From NCBI GenBank assembly GCA_012295275.1, contig CM022670.1, forward strand, positions 934,001 to 998,000: a stretch of DNA of 64,000 nucleotides, given 5' to 3'. The stretch comes from Chrysomallon squamiferum. Its lineage: Eukaryota; Mollusca; Gastropoda; Neomphalida; Peltospiridae. The position numbers were made by a program, and so were the translations under genes. Numbering within the stretch: the stretch's first letter is position 1; each line of letters begins with the position of its first letter. This document shows positions 12,112-25,913 of this stretch, piece after piece. The notes beneath the pieces were generated by a model, which searched no databases, had not been told where the DNA came from, and saw nothing but the letters and a program-made list of their open reading frames with translations.

Positions 12112-14342
12112 AGAACAAGAAGAAAAAACACACACAATCTTTATTTTTCTATGTTTCTAAGGTCACCTGTTTGTACATTTTAAGAACAAATGAACTCTAT
12201 AAAGTGAAATTTTTAACATGAACAAATACTTATTTTTATGAGTTCCTTGTATCAGATAAAGCAATGTATGAAATTTTATTAATTATATCGTATTTGTATT
12301 ATTTTATTTGTTAATAATAACAGATTTTTGAAATAATGATAACAAAATATGATTTCACAGATATATGTAAATTTTCAGACTACTGAAAAAAAAACAATGA
12401 CCCCAAAAAACATTTCAAAAGGAAAATGCAATTGATATCACATAATTTAACCCCAGATTATTGCAATTAAAATAATCTGTTAATGAGCATTTATATTTTA
12501 AAGTCCTGTATCCAGTTATCAATTAGAAATGACCAGTATTTTTATTGCCAAAATTTAGTTCAGTAATTTTGTGTGTGTGTTTATATACATGCTACCAGTT
12601 GTTATTGAATCAGACTGCTTAAACAAACAAGTAGCAATTTTGACAAATAACAACAGAAATACTTAAATTTTCATTTAATATGAATCTGATAATTATTTTC
12701 ACATATTTTACATGAAAAATAGATATATTTGTGTACATTATAGTCATCAAGTATTAAATGCACTAAGATAAGTTAATGAAACTACAATGGGGTTCATCTG
12801 CTGATATTTAAAATACATCACCATGTTAAATTTGTGTCATATGTTAATATTTGTATCACATGGTGCTGACAGCTGTTTTTCCACTGGATATCCACTTGTA
12901 TGTAAATGGGCTGGGGTGATAATGGTGTAATGTGTAACATGGAATTTATTTTTCACAATGTATTTTCTGATGATGATGAAAATAGTAATAACACTCATGA
13001 AACAGTCATAACATTAGTAATGGACAGTCATTACATTGAAAAATAAACTCACTGATATAATAAATATATTATATTAAGTTTAAAAATATAATCATCAGTA
13101 TAATATTAATGATAATAAATCTAACATCAAAAATTGATATCTGTAAAGTGTATATTTGATAGATAAACAAAAAAATAATTTCTGTTGTACCTTCATTACT
13201 GGTGACTTTTCTCCTCCCCTGTTTTCACTTCTGTGAAAGTATTTCTGGATGTGATATGATGAGGTTTTCATCAATTTTGTTCATTATTTCAAGTTCATAA
13301 ACTTCTCTCAAAGTGCAATTATACTATATTCATTTGATACAATGAATAATTGAAACATATTTTTTATGATATTTGTTGTTTAGAAAAATGAAAAGAAACT
13401 AGAAGCAGAATTGTTAGTTATGTTACTGTTTTTAATGTTTTGGGGAGCCAAAACGCATGTTAAGTTTTGTATCTTGATGTCTTATGATAGTTACTTTAAC
13501 TGAATGCCTTTTTCAGTTACAGCTGAAAAACATTCGATATTTAACAATGGGCAGGGAGAGATAATTATGTATTTATGTATTTTAGTATCTGCTAAGCTGA
13601 TATACCATTCCTATACCATTTTATAAACTTCTCTCAAAGTACTCGATAATATGAGTAATGGAATAATACTATTTTGTATGTTGCAATATGCAGAAATATC
13701 TGGCAAAGACATTTCATATTACTGCATCATCTCCCCTTTTCAAACCTTTTTATCTTTGTGTATTTATCTTTCCTTGCTTTACTTTTATCATTATTTCTCT
13801 TGTATTTCAATGTTGCATTTTATTTGTAATTATGTTTGGACATTCTGAAGAACAAGTGAATAGTGGATAAAAAACCCCAGATTTTATTCTTTATTTTTCT
13901 TTTGTTGCATACTTTTAGTGTTTGCTTTATGCCATTATTTAGATATTATGTAATTATGTAGATATCCTTTTTTTAATTTATATTATTTATTATTGGTTAA
14001 AATAATGTTGATTTATGAGCTATGGGTTGAGATACAGATTATAAATAAATAAATAAATAAAATAAACATATTAAAACACTGTCTGAATTGTCAGATATTT
14101 CAAAAGGTAACATTTTTTCTTTTTTCTTTTTTTTTTTTATACATTTTATTTTACGTAGACATTTAACTAAACTTCTGTTTGTCTGTTTGATCATGCAATT
14201 TTCAGCAGATGTTAGTTTGTGTAAGAGTTTTCAGTTAGAAATCAGATTATTTTTGTATAACTGTGAGGAAAGAAATTTCCCTATTTTTATTTATTTTTTT
14301 ATTTATTTATTTATTTATTTATTATATGTTCTAAAGATTAAC

Positions 14343-14482
14343 CAGAATGTTGTGAAGTAAACACAGGTCTAACAGTATGGGCAGGGTTTAAAAATGTTGT
14401 GAAGTAAACACAGGTCTAACAGGTCTTAAAAATGTTGTGAAGTAAACAAGGTCAGTATGGGCAGGGTTTAAAAACACAGGTG
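14343..14482. repeat. Tandem repeat, about 40-48-bp unit, three copies
   Basis: The phrase AATGTTGTGAAGTAAAC recurs three times, followed by variants of ACAGGTCTAACAG and TATGGGCAGGGTTTAAA. The copies differ by small deletions. A second short duplication (TGCTTTTATCATTTGTT, twice) follows at about 14,494-14,531. Confidence 0.85.
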
Positions 14483-15222
14483 TTGATTTAAAAATGCTTT
14501 TATCATTTGTTGATGCTTTTATCATTTGTTTTGCTGAAGTTCACCGAGCATCAGTAAAGCGTACAAATGTCGGTTACTCAAGCTTTTGGGCTTTTTTGTA
14601 CAAGTAAGCTGATACGCTGCATCTTTATAAATTGTTCTTGTTTTAATTGTCAATTTCATAATCATAATTAACAAACAGTATTTAAAAATAAAACTGATAT
14701 ATGTATGAATGTCTATGTATGTGTAGGTTTTTTCTTTTTTTTAAAGATGAGAATCAATTACATTCCAATGTCTACTGCAACATAAATAATTTGTTATAAT
14801 TATATGTGATTCCAAACAAGATAAAATGTGTGTATGTGTGTGTGTTTGTTATCTTTCTTTAATTTTCACACCTGACTCCGCCCTTTCTGTAAAACTTGCT
14901 AAACGTCTTATCAGTTGTATCTAGACAACGTAACCATTCCAAAACCGATAGGAATTTCACCCTGCAAGTGTTTTATCTTACTGATTTGTTAACTATGGAT
15001 TAGTACTGTAAAGCATATATATATATATATACTTTTATTGTTAAGAATTTATTTTGTGATTAATGGCAGGTTACAGGGTTTGCACTAGGGAGGTATTTAC
15101 GCTAGTGATTTAGAGGTGTGAATAAGAGAAAGAAAGAGAAATTATATCCTCTGAGGGAATAATCCAGTCACCCGTATCCTCCCTGGCTTGTATCAGTTTT
15201 GTATATGATTATATTAAGAAAG

Positions 15223-15259
<37 letters not shown>

Positions 15260-15721
15260 AAAAAATAAAGCTTGTCCCACATTTTAAGAATGTTGTTTGT
15301 TATAATATCATTACTTAATTTCAGATTAAAACGATTTACTGAAACTCGTTTAGGAATGAATATTTAATCATTTATTTAGATTTACTTTTCTTCATTTTGG
15401 TCTGTTTGGGTTTCTAAAAAGGAAGAAAGATGGTAAAAATTGGAGAAGGACTAGAAATTAATAAATGTGATTGTTGATATTCTTGAACAAATCTTAAGGA
15501 ATTTCTTTAGAAATACGTTTTGAAACGTCATGACGTATTTCTCAGTCCACGTAATCGTACGGTTTTCTTTTTCCTATGTTTTCACCTACTTTTTTTTTTT
15601 TTTTTTTTAATTATTATTTTTAATTTATTTGTTCCTTATTCTTAGTTGTAATTGTATCAGTTTCAAGACAGAAATCCTTTTTCAAATAAGATTATTAAAA
15701 CGCATTTGTTTAATTATTATT

Positions 15722-15723
15722 AA

Positions 15724-15777
<54 letters not shown>
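15722..15777. repeat. (ATT)n microsatellite
   Basis: About 18 trinucleotide units in intergenic DNA. Confidence 0.95.
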
Positions 15778-15778
<1 letters not shown>

Positions 15779-18299
15779 GTATAAAATATAAATTTTAAAA
15801 GAATACAAGTCTAATTTTTGCATAAGTCAGAATATTGACGTTTTCTATATAAATGTTATTGCATTGCAATTTAGTGAATTTAACGTTAATTAACTTCAAA
15901 ATAGACTGAATAGTTATTGTAGAAGATTAAAATTAAAGAAAGCCTCCAACAACTGCAGCGTCATCATCATGTGTGGCCTCCATCATTCTCACCATCACAC
16001 TGTATAAAGGTTGGTAGAATTCGGTCACAAACGTTTCCCTATGGAATGGTGTTGACGTTATCGAATACTTCATCTGTGTTACCCACCAGAACTACACACA
16101 AAGAAGTGAAAGCCTTTATCACGTTCTGGATTCAGCCAACAGCAGACATTCTGACAGATAGACAGCACGTGCATAGAGAAAATATATATCAGTACCGTTT
16201 TTTACTATTCTGATAAACCTTTAATCTGTGACCTACTGTTCCGTGTTTATCAGAAGAAACAAAAAAAAAAAAAAAAAAAAAAAAGAAGTAAAAACAACAA
16301 AAAAACATGAAGAAGCAAGCACTTTTTGTGAATAACTAAAAGATAAGATATTATAAAAAGAATCATCGAAAGCAAAGGTAGAAACTAATGAGGATCCGAA
16401 CTTTAACAAAAAAAATTAAAACATAAATGAACATAATAAAAGTATGTATTCAAATTTTATTTAATGATGAATGATGCACTTACCATTTAAAATTTACGGC
16501 ATTGTAGCTATGATTAAGGAGGATATAGTTTATGAAAAAGGAAACCCACTGGTGCCATGCCTACATGAACCCTTTAAATTAGCAGAAAAAAACTATTTTA
16601 TATGTACCTTCCAAGAGGCAGGAAAACTCATGCCATTAGATAAACTCACGGTGTTAGATAAATCAGACGTGATTCATTTTCTGAAGCAGATAATGCTGCA
16701 ATAACTGAGGAAATTAAAAGACTTAATAAAACAGATGTTAAATCTTACTGGAAATGGCGATTTCAACGAATATTTTTTCAACAAAATTATTATATTTAAA
16801 TAAATCTGTATCAGACCGTTTAATGATAAATATTATTCTTGCGTGATTATTTTAATTAGCAGTAGTATTTACTTCACATTTGTCACGAGAGTATTGGTGC
16901 CGTACAATATTTTCGTAACTTGAATTGTTGTAAAATTATCCCCGTCTTAAAGTAGCTGCACACGAGTGACATGAAAACACATTAGGAGCAAACATGACCT
17001 TAGAGGTTTTCTCATTAAATAAACTACAAGTAAATTAATTTTACGACCGCAGGACCAATAGCAAAAACAAGTCATTAGTTTTGCATATCATTTTGGGCGA
17101 CCAGTCCACTGTTTCCATAGAAATGAAGTCGAACATGACAAGGGGCTGGACCAGTATTTCTACAGCAAAGGTAAAACGAAAGAATAACAGTCTGGTTGGT
17201 ACGGAGGAACGCAACAGACGGTGAGGGGTAAAAAAAAAACGTTTAACGACAGCTGCGTAAACGTGCTAAGTAACTGTTCTTTTTTATTAATTTGAGTAGG
17301 CTGCTGCAGGGTGGCGCAAAATGTTTGACCTGAATCACCCCCCTCCAGGTCACATCTGAATGCCGCCACTGAGTATGGCGCTAAAATCACAATAATGAAC
17401 TTCTGGTTATTATCGAGCTGATCGATAGGGTAAAAGAGGCACGTGATGATCGTCTGCTACTGGCGACAAGCTGACCTATAGACCGACCTGCACACAGAGT
17501 TCATGGCGAGTTCAAATCGGCTTTGTTTACCCTTCGATCATTACTGTGTTTATCCTTATAAGTTAATTTCTAGACTAGACAGAGTGGATTGTTAGTGGAC
17601 TGTTTTCACTTGACTTCTTTCCTACAGGCAAAGGCAGCATTCGTTTTTGTCAGAGGGTTTCTGAAGACAAATCGATAGGAGCCGAAGGAGAATACGGTTA
17701 CCGGCTTTACTCCAAACTATGTCAGACGACGACCTATTTACCATTTCTTTCAAGCCTTCTGATAGGCCAGGTGCCAGAAAAACACTTCCGGTACCGTGTT
17801 CGTTCATGTTTTCGATATTCGAATACTATTTTGGTCTATCTAGTGCTGTTTGTAAAAATAAAGATCGTCTTTCTTAAAATTTCTTTTAACTTTTCAGTAG
17901 TCTATTAACTTAGATAGACATTAAAAACTAAAACTAAAAAAAAAAAAAAAAAAAAAATCAGAAGATAAAAAGTAAATATATTTATAATGATAATAATAAG
18001 AAGAAGAAGAAGAAGAAGAAGAAGGAAAAAAAAAAAAAATATATATATATAATACATAAATATAAAATAAAGAGAAAGAAATATGTTTCATTAGCTAATA
18101 AACGTATACTTAAATCTGATGAAGTGAACATGATGTAAAACTGATACAGATTATAGCTGTTCTACAAGATAACGTACACACTTGTATTTAAACGTATGTA
18201 ACAGGAACAGCAAGTAGAAAAAAGGTTAAGAAGATATTAATAAACATTTAAAATTGTTTAACAGAAAACGACAAATTATTATGCAGAGAACTACATATG

Positions 18300-18307
<8 letters not shown>

Positions 18308-18359
<52 letters not shown>
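18308..18359. repeat. (AC)n microsatellite
   Basis: About 26 AC units, preceded by a short GC/AC transition. Confidence 0.97.
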
Positions 18360-18363
<4 letters not shown>

Positions 18364-19620
18364 AATTGTAAACTGAAGTAAGTTTTTATAGATTTAACGT
18401 TTCAAAATATTTCATGAAAATAATAAACATGTATAATCATACAAAAGAAAGATAGAAATATATCCAGCTGAAAACATTTTAACACAACATATTTTTTAGA
18501 TACCTCAAATATATTTATATACTGAAAATAAGTGAGTAGTAATGTTATAACAAACTGCTTTGACCTCCTGATGAAATAAAATTTTAAAAATAAACAAATT
18601 TTAAAAAATGGATGAAAAACGTTTTTATATCCAATGGCTTTTTGTTTAATATCACATCTGATACAGATACACATGCTGACAGCATTTCTATATTGTTATC
18701 GAAAAAGATTTGTGTGAAAAAAAATCAGTTAACGTAGATAAATGACCATGGAGTTAAATATCTGATCGTTTTTCTCAGTAAGTCATTATAACAGTGTGTA
18801 GAACTGTCCAGAATATGTACAGCCTGTACACGTAATTGCTGGTATTTTGTGATTACTCATGTAGAAAGAAGTAAATATGTTTTTCAGTTCTTGGACGTAT
18901 ATTTATCTTTTTACTCTTTTTTCTTTTCTTTTCTTTTTTGGACAAAATTTTAATGGTAAAAAAATTGAGTTATTTTAAATCTTTCTTTCTCTCAGATTTA
19001 AAATAAAGTTTTAAGTGCTCGGTCACAGTCTTTTCACATCACAAATGTCCATCTGTCTGATCGGCTGGAGAGACAGCCCCTAGAGGACATTCAACTCGAC
19101 AGTACAAAAGTTCACTAACCCAGCAGCGACTTTAATATGGAGTCGTTAAATGAATTTTACCGTGTGTATGAACCAGGGAGAGATGCTGAAGAGGAGGAAG
19201 GCTGACAGACAGTCGGACAAGAGAAATGGAGTGATTGGATCCTTAACGATTTTTTATATCAGTGATTATTGGGTTTTTAGTATGATGATGATATGCGAAA
19301 GAAAATTGCTGCCGATATTCTCATCACCATTTTCGTCAATTAGCAAAAAGGAAACTTTTATTTGTACCTGCAACTAACTGCAACTAACATTCGATGGTAT
19401 GAATAACTGTGTGTGCGTGTGTGTGTAACATGTATATGTACAGTTAGCGTGAAACGTGTTGAATCGTGTTGACTGTTTTCAAGAATTGAAATCTGAACTT
19501 ACTTGAAATTTGAAACTTAAAACAGGTCTGGACATACACTGTACAAATACTGGTTGACGGTGGTCGTAAACAACCATGCAGTTACCTGATTCACGTCCCA
19601 ATTCACCATACTCGTACATG

Positions 19621-19623
<3 letters not shown>

Positions 19624-19690
<67 letters not shown>
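19624..19690. repeat. (GA)n microsatellite
   Basis: About 33 uninterrupted GA units in intergenic DNA. Confidence 0.97.
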
Positions 19691-19694
<4 letters not shown>

Positions 19695-20265
19695 TCAAAC
19701 AGTATTTTATTTATTACTGGTGAGCATCCTCTGCTGATTATGTGCCAAACAGAAATCTTTAAAAATCTGTCGTAGACTAATAGATACGCCCTTTACGAAT
19801 GATTTATCTATTGTTTTGAAGGAAAACAACAAACAAGCAAGCTAAAAAAAAAAGTGAAATAAGTGATACTGATATAGTATGATACTAACAACAGTCTATC
19901 GCGTTTCTTTTTTTTTTTTTTTTTAGATAATATTATATTTTAATGTAATCGTAATGACCAGAAAATATGAATTTCTTTGTTCTTTTTCTTTTCTATTTTT
20001 CTTCCTTGAGTACAGTGAGTAGTGTGTCAACTCAAAATTTTATTAAAATATTGTAATACTGAAAATGATTCAGCTAGTTGATTTCTCGCAGTCATTGTTA
20101 AGATTAGTCGTATCATCTGAGAAACTACGACCTCGGCTTCAACCAAAAATACAAAAAATAAATAACTAAAAAGACGAAATATCCTGCTGAAAATGTTGTC
20201 AAACACCAACCGTTCTTCTCGAAAAGAGAACTTCCAAGTCTAATTAAAATAGCGACAAAAACCTC

Positions 20266-20307
20266 GCGAGATCTCCGCTTGAGCGAGGCCCCTTAGTGAG
20301 GTCTCGC
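20266..20307. other. GC-rich hairpin in AT-rich DNA
   Basis: GCGAGATCTC (20,266-20,275) can pair with GAGGTCTCGC (20,298-20,307) over ten positions, one of them a G-T wobble. An alternative stem CCTCGC/GCGAGG (20,262-20,267 and 20,283-20,288) overlaps it. No flanking gene explains it. Confidence 0.4.
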
Positions 20308-22414
20308 ACAACAGTTACAAAAATTCAAAGAGACAAATACAATATTACTTGCGCATCTCTCACCAGTTGCCTATCTGTATGACGTCGTTGCAGCAGTGAT
20401 ACCTGATTAATCTGTATGATATTTAAAATATTATACGATTAACCTGCATGATATTAAAATATTACACGACATGACGTCAGTAATACAGAAAGTGTGGTTG
20501 GTAAACAAAATTACATACTTTGATTGTTCATAAAGAAAAGAACAAAAAAAAAAAAAAAAGTAAATTACTATTTATTTAAACTGATTGTAACTTATCAGGA
20601 GCTTAACATATTCAATTTTCTCTTTTCTCTAAAGATAATGAAATTATTAATTTGCAGAGAAGAATTATGAATTTTCAAGAAACGTGTTTGTACTATCAAT
20701 AAAATTGCATGCATGTGTCTATGTATATGTATATTTTGTATTTGTAAGTATGCATGAATGAATGAGAGAGAGAATATCCAAAACCATGAAACGTATATAA
20801 CGTTTAGTTATTTCTTTTAAAAACAGCAATAACCGAGCTTAATTCTGCTGCGTGCAGCAAGTGAATTGCTTAACGTTTAAAAACGTGAGTGTCTAAATAC
20901 AAGCGTCTGTGTATTCCCTCCCATGGATTCTTGCTAGTTTGAACTCTTTTATGTGAACATAGTGCTATAATGCTGCATGGAACGATCCACGAAAACGTTT
21001 TAAGAGTTCGGTTATTCTCCATAATTCCCTATTATAACGAGTCAGATACAAAACAGACACACAGACACACACACACACAGACAGACAGACAGATAGACGG
21101 ACACTTCTTATTTATATATTATAATGATTCAGATACCAAATAACTGTATTGCACACCACACGCATGCATATACACATACACACACATACTCAACCACACA
21201 CATATTGATATACATAGGATGGTAAATGAATAAAGAGTACAATGCTAATATTTAATTATACAGTGAAAGGAAAAACATGCATAAGTACATATATACATAC
21301 CAATCATATGCGTGTAGAGTTGTTATTTTTAATACAGTTTAGTGATTATCATAAACCAGTTTTTCGTAATATAACAATTAGCGTTGTATAAACATGCATA
21401 CATGTTGATCCATCGATTTACGTGCAAATACATGCACACACTAACACATACATACATACGTAAATATATACATACTATATACATAGCACTGTATATATTT
21501 TTTATTATTATTTTAAATACTGACACCAATTAATGTTTACAAATACGTGATTGATTCTGTCACAGTGAGGTCACAGTTCCGTCAACAAAATGTCAGATCC
21601 AGTGAATCGCAGAAAAGAATGTTAGATCGATAATCGAAAGGTGACGTCACCGCAAGTCTTTCTAGTAAGTCGGTGATGTCACCATTTTGTTAAGATGATA
21701 TCACCAGCGGAATCGCGCCAAATATAGCAGATGAGATCAGCTTTTTCTTCCTTACATGTAAAAATAAAAATTAAAACATCATTCAAAAATGAAAAATAAT
21801 ATATTTATTACATTTTATTTTATTATTTATTTTTTTAAATTGAAAAATGGAAGAAAAATAGAGAAAAGAAAGGAAAAGAGAAAACAATAAAAATAAAAAA
21901 TAAAAAACACAAAAACAGAACAACAACAAACAAGTCGTTATTTAAATAAACAAACAAATAAATAAATAAATAAATAATAAAAAAATGCAATAAAATAAAA
22001 TCAGAAAACATATCATAAATAACGAAAGAAAGAAAAGACAAATAGAAGAAAATCTTAAATGAAAGCCAGAAATAAATGCACAAACTATTATAAAAAATTT
22101 CACAAATTTAAAATTTATAAATGATATTATTTAAACAGGGTTAATTGTGTACGAACATTTGTTTTCTGAGAATCTTTCTAAAATTTCTTCATCGGGAATT
22201 ATCATTATTAATACATCTTTTTATATTCCATGATTCATTATGACAAATATTTTGTTTTTTCTGCGTATTTCTTTCCAAGGTGTTAACACAATGACAATTA
22301 ACATTATTAACCATTGCCGTCATTCAAAAATGGCTTCTGTATTTTTCAGCCATTGCTGTTTCGATCAGCTACATTCATTATTATCGTAATTTAAAGTTTA
22401 TTGTTAATTTTTCT

Positions 22415-22447
<33 letters not shown>

Positions 22448-22829
22448 TTTTTTTCCCCCTATTTACTTTCTTTGACGCTAGAACCGGCAGATGTCGGAGA
22501 ATGAGTCACTAGCGTTGATGATGCATCGTGCACGTTAGCAACTACGGTTGATCATTCAAGTCACAATTCACCATTTTAGAAAAGGAAATTAATTTAACTT
22601 TCTTAATATGCGTACAAATCTTCTTTTTCACGGTTATGTTTATTGAATTGTATCTATAGTTATTTAATATATGCGTGTAAAAATCAAGCAGTAGCTGCCC
22701 ACAGATTATCTTCTTGGATATAATTATTTAATTTATTTGTAATTAGTCGTTTTATATGTACATGTGAAATAAATGTATTAAAATAATCCAGTACCTCTGA
22801 AGCAAACGGTCAGTAAGTAAACATGCGCG

Positions 22830-23111
22830 GATCGGTTGTAAGACATACGTCGACAAATATTTATTAGTGACGCTTCTAAAAGTACGCAATAATGAACCGA
22901 ATGTCCCCCCATAGCTAGCTTCAGCCTACTTCCGCGTCGAACAGGGAGCGCGAGCAGACAAACTGACCTCGTGAACTTTGCTAGGTGGCGCTGCTGAAAT
23001 AATTAGCACAGCTGAAATTCACAACCATACCGAGGTAGAACCTTTTGTCATGGCGGGACAGTAAAGGCGCACATGTCTTTAAAAGAAACTTTTGACGTAA
23101 CCCATGAAAAA
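22830..23111 (+). promoter_or_regulatory. Candidate brat promoter and 5' non-coding exon
   Basis: CpG dinucleotides, rare elsewhere, cluster here (GTCGAC, CCGCGTCGAAC, GAGCGCGAGC). The segment ends at a consensus donor, GAAAAA|GTAAGT, at 23,112. The brat coding exon at 42,525 begins at an acceptor and so needs an upstream exon; this is the best candidate I see. ATGs at 23,050 and 23,072 open only very short frames, which would act as upstream ORFs. No TATA box was found. The link to brat across 19 kb is inferred, without transcript evidence. Confidence 0.3.
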
Positions 23112-25682
23112 GTAAGTTTTTCAACCGATCTGTAAGATCGTCGTTTTTATTTCACGTACGTTTATTAGTTTTTATTTCGGTTTGTTATGACTATTTAAAA
23201 TCGAGGCTTCTTTTCGACACTACATCTCTTTCTTTGAACAAAAACATGGCGCAGTCTTGATTTCAGTCGAGTTAGACAATGAATAGTCGCATTTTTCGCG
23301 ATCGCATGGCGAGGTCATGCCAATTTCTTCAATCGACACGAATGTGGAACAACTAGGCTCTAATATTTTTTTATTCGGCACGTTGATAAATATTTTGAGA
23401 TAATAAATGGACATTGTTTTCGTTTTATGAAGTTCCCAAACCAGACAAGAGCTTTCCGATTCGTTATTTGATTGGTTGTTTCTAGTGTGTATATCTATGA
23501 TCTTTAGAACAATGTTTTAATTCCTTCCTATCACTGATCTACAGTGTTGTAATTTTCGTGTCCAAAACTTTGTTTTTCACTACAGTTGTGTCACAACAGT
23601 TTTTTTAACTGAAAAATTTCCATTCAGTAATACTTTTCTTTGTCTAGTACACCAACACTTACAACGTACATTTCAAGTCCTAACAATGGATTCCGATTTG
23701 TCAAACTTCGTACATATCTAGGCTCTTGTCTTCGTTTCAATTTTTCAAGGTACATTTGTTGAATTTCTTTGTTGGTGTTTGGATTCGTCAGTAAGTAAAC
23801 ATTAATACTAATAATTTTATGCTGACACTTTTTTTTACACCAGTCATTTTGTACAAATGTTTTAAAAATATTTCCAAACATGGATTTGAGAGGGGATGGG
23901 CAGTTGCAATGAAAATAATGTCCATGTTTCATAAGAAATATATTTGAGTTTATACGTTGGTAAGAATCATGATAATAAATGCTGTCATAAAATAAATTAT
24001 ACTAGGACAGATTTATATTAAATTATTTTAAAAAAAAAGTATTAAAATTCACGGTTTCTAAAGACACATCAGTCAGTTATGGATATAATTGTTATATACG
24101 CAATAGGTTTATTTATGTTATATATATATATATATGATTAGTAAAAAAAAAAGGTGTACCATACTCTCCTAGAACGTTTTTGTTATTATTTTGTTTTATA
24201 ACAGAAGGTGAATCTGGTTTTATTATTTTTTCGAATTAGACACTAAAACAAACTGTGAGGCATCTTCTAAATCTCAGTACATATCGGCGACAGCCTCACG
24301 AGTAAACTATAAATAAAAAATGGAAAGCTGTGAAATTATGTAAAGTAGTATTATTTAGTAATGTTTTTGTTATTTTGTCAATAAAATAAAACTTTCAAAC
24401 AAATGAAATCTAATATTAGTTTCAATTTATGAACAGTCATCATAAAATACCATGTGAATTTTCTGTTATGTATTTATTTAAGAAGTGAAAGACAGTTTGT
24501 TTATTTAAAACTGAAAGGAACAACCAGATACAGTTATTTCACTGCTGGCTATGGGAATATAATTTAGTAATACAACTTTGCTGGATTTTTGTTTTGAATC
24601 ATGAGTGAAGTAAAGCAGCATTCCTTAGTAATTCTCATTTCATGATTTAATAACAACATTAATATCAAATTTTTATATACATATTTTTTTTAATTGATTA
24701 TCATATTTAACCATTAATCAATTATCATATTTAACAGGATATTAAGTTATGATATCCTTTCTGATCTGTCATTGCCCCTGCTTTATCTGTCTGCTTTTTC
24801 TTCAGCAGTCATTTTTCTCTGTTTTATGTACACGTTCATTCCTTATTAAATTATTTATGTTCATTTTGCATTTTAAAATCCATCACAGATTATAGAATAT
24901 CACTTTAAATATTTAATTTCACATTTAGTAAGAAATCAAAGCTGTATGTTTCAGTGTTTTCCTACGTTTAAAATCTCTTTTGTTGTTAGGTGACTGTTTG
25001 TACTGTGGTCTCCTGCGATACACGAGGCTGGGAAATTCAGCATTTTTTTTTCTCTTTAAGTAAAGTTGCTTATGAAAAGTCTCTTGTTGCTTACTGAAAA
25101 AGAACCACCCTTAATGTAGTAACATCAGGTTTCTTCTCTCTGACTTTGACATCTTTAATCATGTCTGTCACCATATAACTGGTATTTAATTTGTTTTTAA
25201 TCCATCATTTAATAAATCTTTCTTTCATCAGTAAAAATACATGTCACTGAGAAAATATATATTTTTTCCATTATGTTTAAAGACCAGTAAAAGAGACCAT
25301 ACATATATTAAAAACACTCAGCAGAGGCAGCGAGCACTGGCTATTGACAAATCCATACTCCTCTGTTTTAAAACCTCACTTATTGGTGTCCTTGATTGCA
25401 TCAAACTGCAGTAACAGTCTTCATTGTGATTTGTAGCAGATCTTTTTATGTTATTATGTGGTCATAACTTGAAATAATGGCAATATTTTGATTCAAGCCA
25501 GCCAGTATTGTCTTGTAGCATGACACTCTTTTGTACTGGCCTGCACCTAATGCTGTGCTTGTAGATCTTTTCATGAACAAGTGATACAGTTTGTTTGTAG
25601 CTGTGCATGAATATTTCTTTATCATCACTGGCTGCCATATTTCAGTCTGCGACTTTTTATATAATCTGTCTTCTGCTGCATA

Positions 25683-25913
25683 GAATATTCTTATTGTTTA
25701 ATAGAGAGGATATTTTTGTATGTAACATATCTTTCTTATTGTTCAATAGCAAGGATACTTTTATATATAATTTGTCATTCTTACTGTTTAACAGCAAGGA
25801 TATTTTTATATATAATTTGCCATTGTTTAATAGCAAGGATATTTTTATATATAATTTGCCATTGTTTAATAGCAAGGATATTTTTGTATATAACTTAATC
25901 TAACAGCAAGGGT
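25683..25913. repeat. Tandem repeat, about 39-60-bp unit, five copies
   Basis: TTGTTTAATAGCAAGGATAT followed by TTTTATATATAATTTG recurs five times. The last two full units are 39 bp and nearly identical; earlier units are longer and diverged. It produces Asn/Leu/Phe-rich open frames on both strands that are repeat artefacts. Confidence 0.85.

Larger units (their letters stand above)
12112..22829. other. 10.7 kb with no supportable gene
   Basis: The stretch after the arfaptin-like stop is AT-rich and holds microsatellites, small tandem repeats and poly(A)/(T) runs. Open frames at 15,971-16,213 and 16,471-16,704 encode proteins I do not recognise and have no obvious splice partners. GC content rises near 17,100-17,800, 19,020-19,210 and 20,240-20,310, where short non-coding or lineage-specific exons could hide, but no claim can be supported. 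Confidence 0.5.

Noticed and set aside
15971-16213. 80-codon open frame beginning MWPPSFSPSHC
   Set aside because: No recognisable domain and no supporting structure; left as unexplained sequence.
16471-16704. 77-codon open frame with some protein-like composition
   Set aside because: I do not recognise it, and there are no splice partners, conserved motifs or neighbours; it could easily be chance in AT-rich DNA.
19137-19205. Short frame MESLNEFYRVYEPGRDAEEE in a GC-richer patch
   Set aside because: Only 22 codons, with no signal peptide, homology or exon borders strong enough to call a gene.
23624-23932. 102-codon reverse-strand frame, Lys-rich
   Set aside because: It reads smoothly (for example YLEKLKRRQEPRYVRS) but matches nothing I know and lacks splice or promoter context. 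It may be a repeat fragment; a translated search would decide.
25607-25903. 98-codon frame with repeated LLFNSKDIFIYNL
   Set aside because: It is the translation of a five-copy tandem DNA repeat; the opposite strand is equally open.
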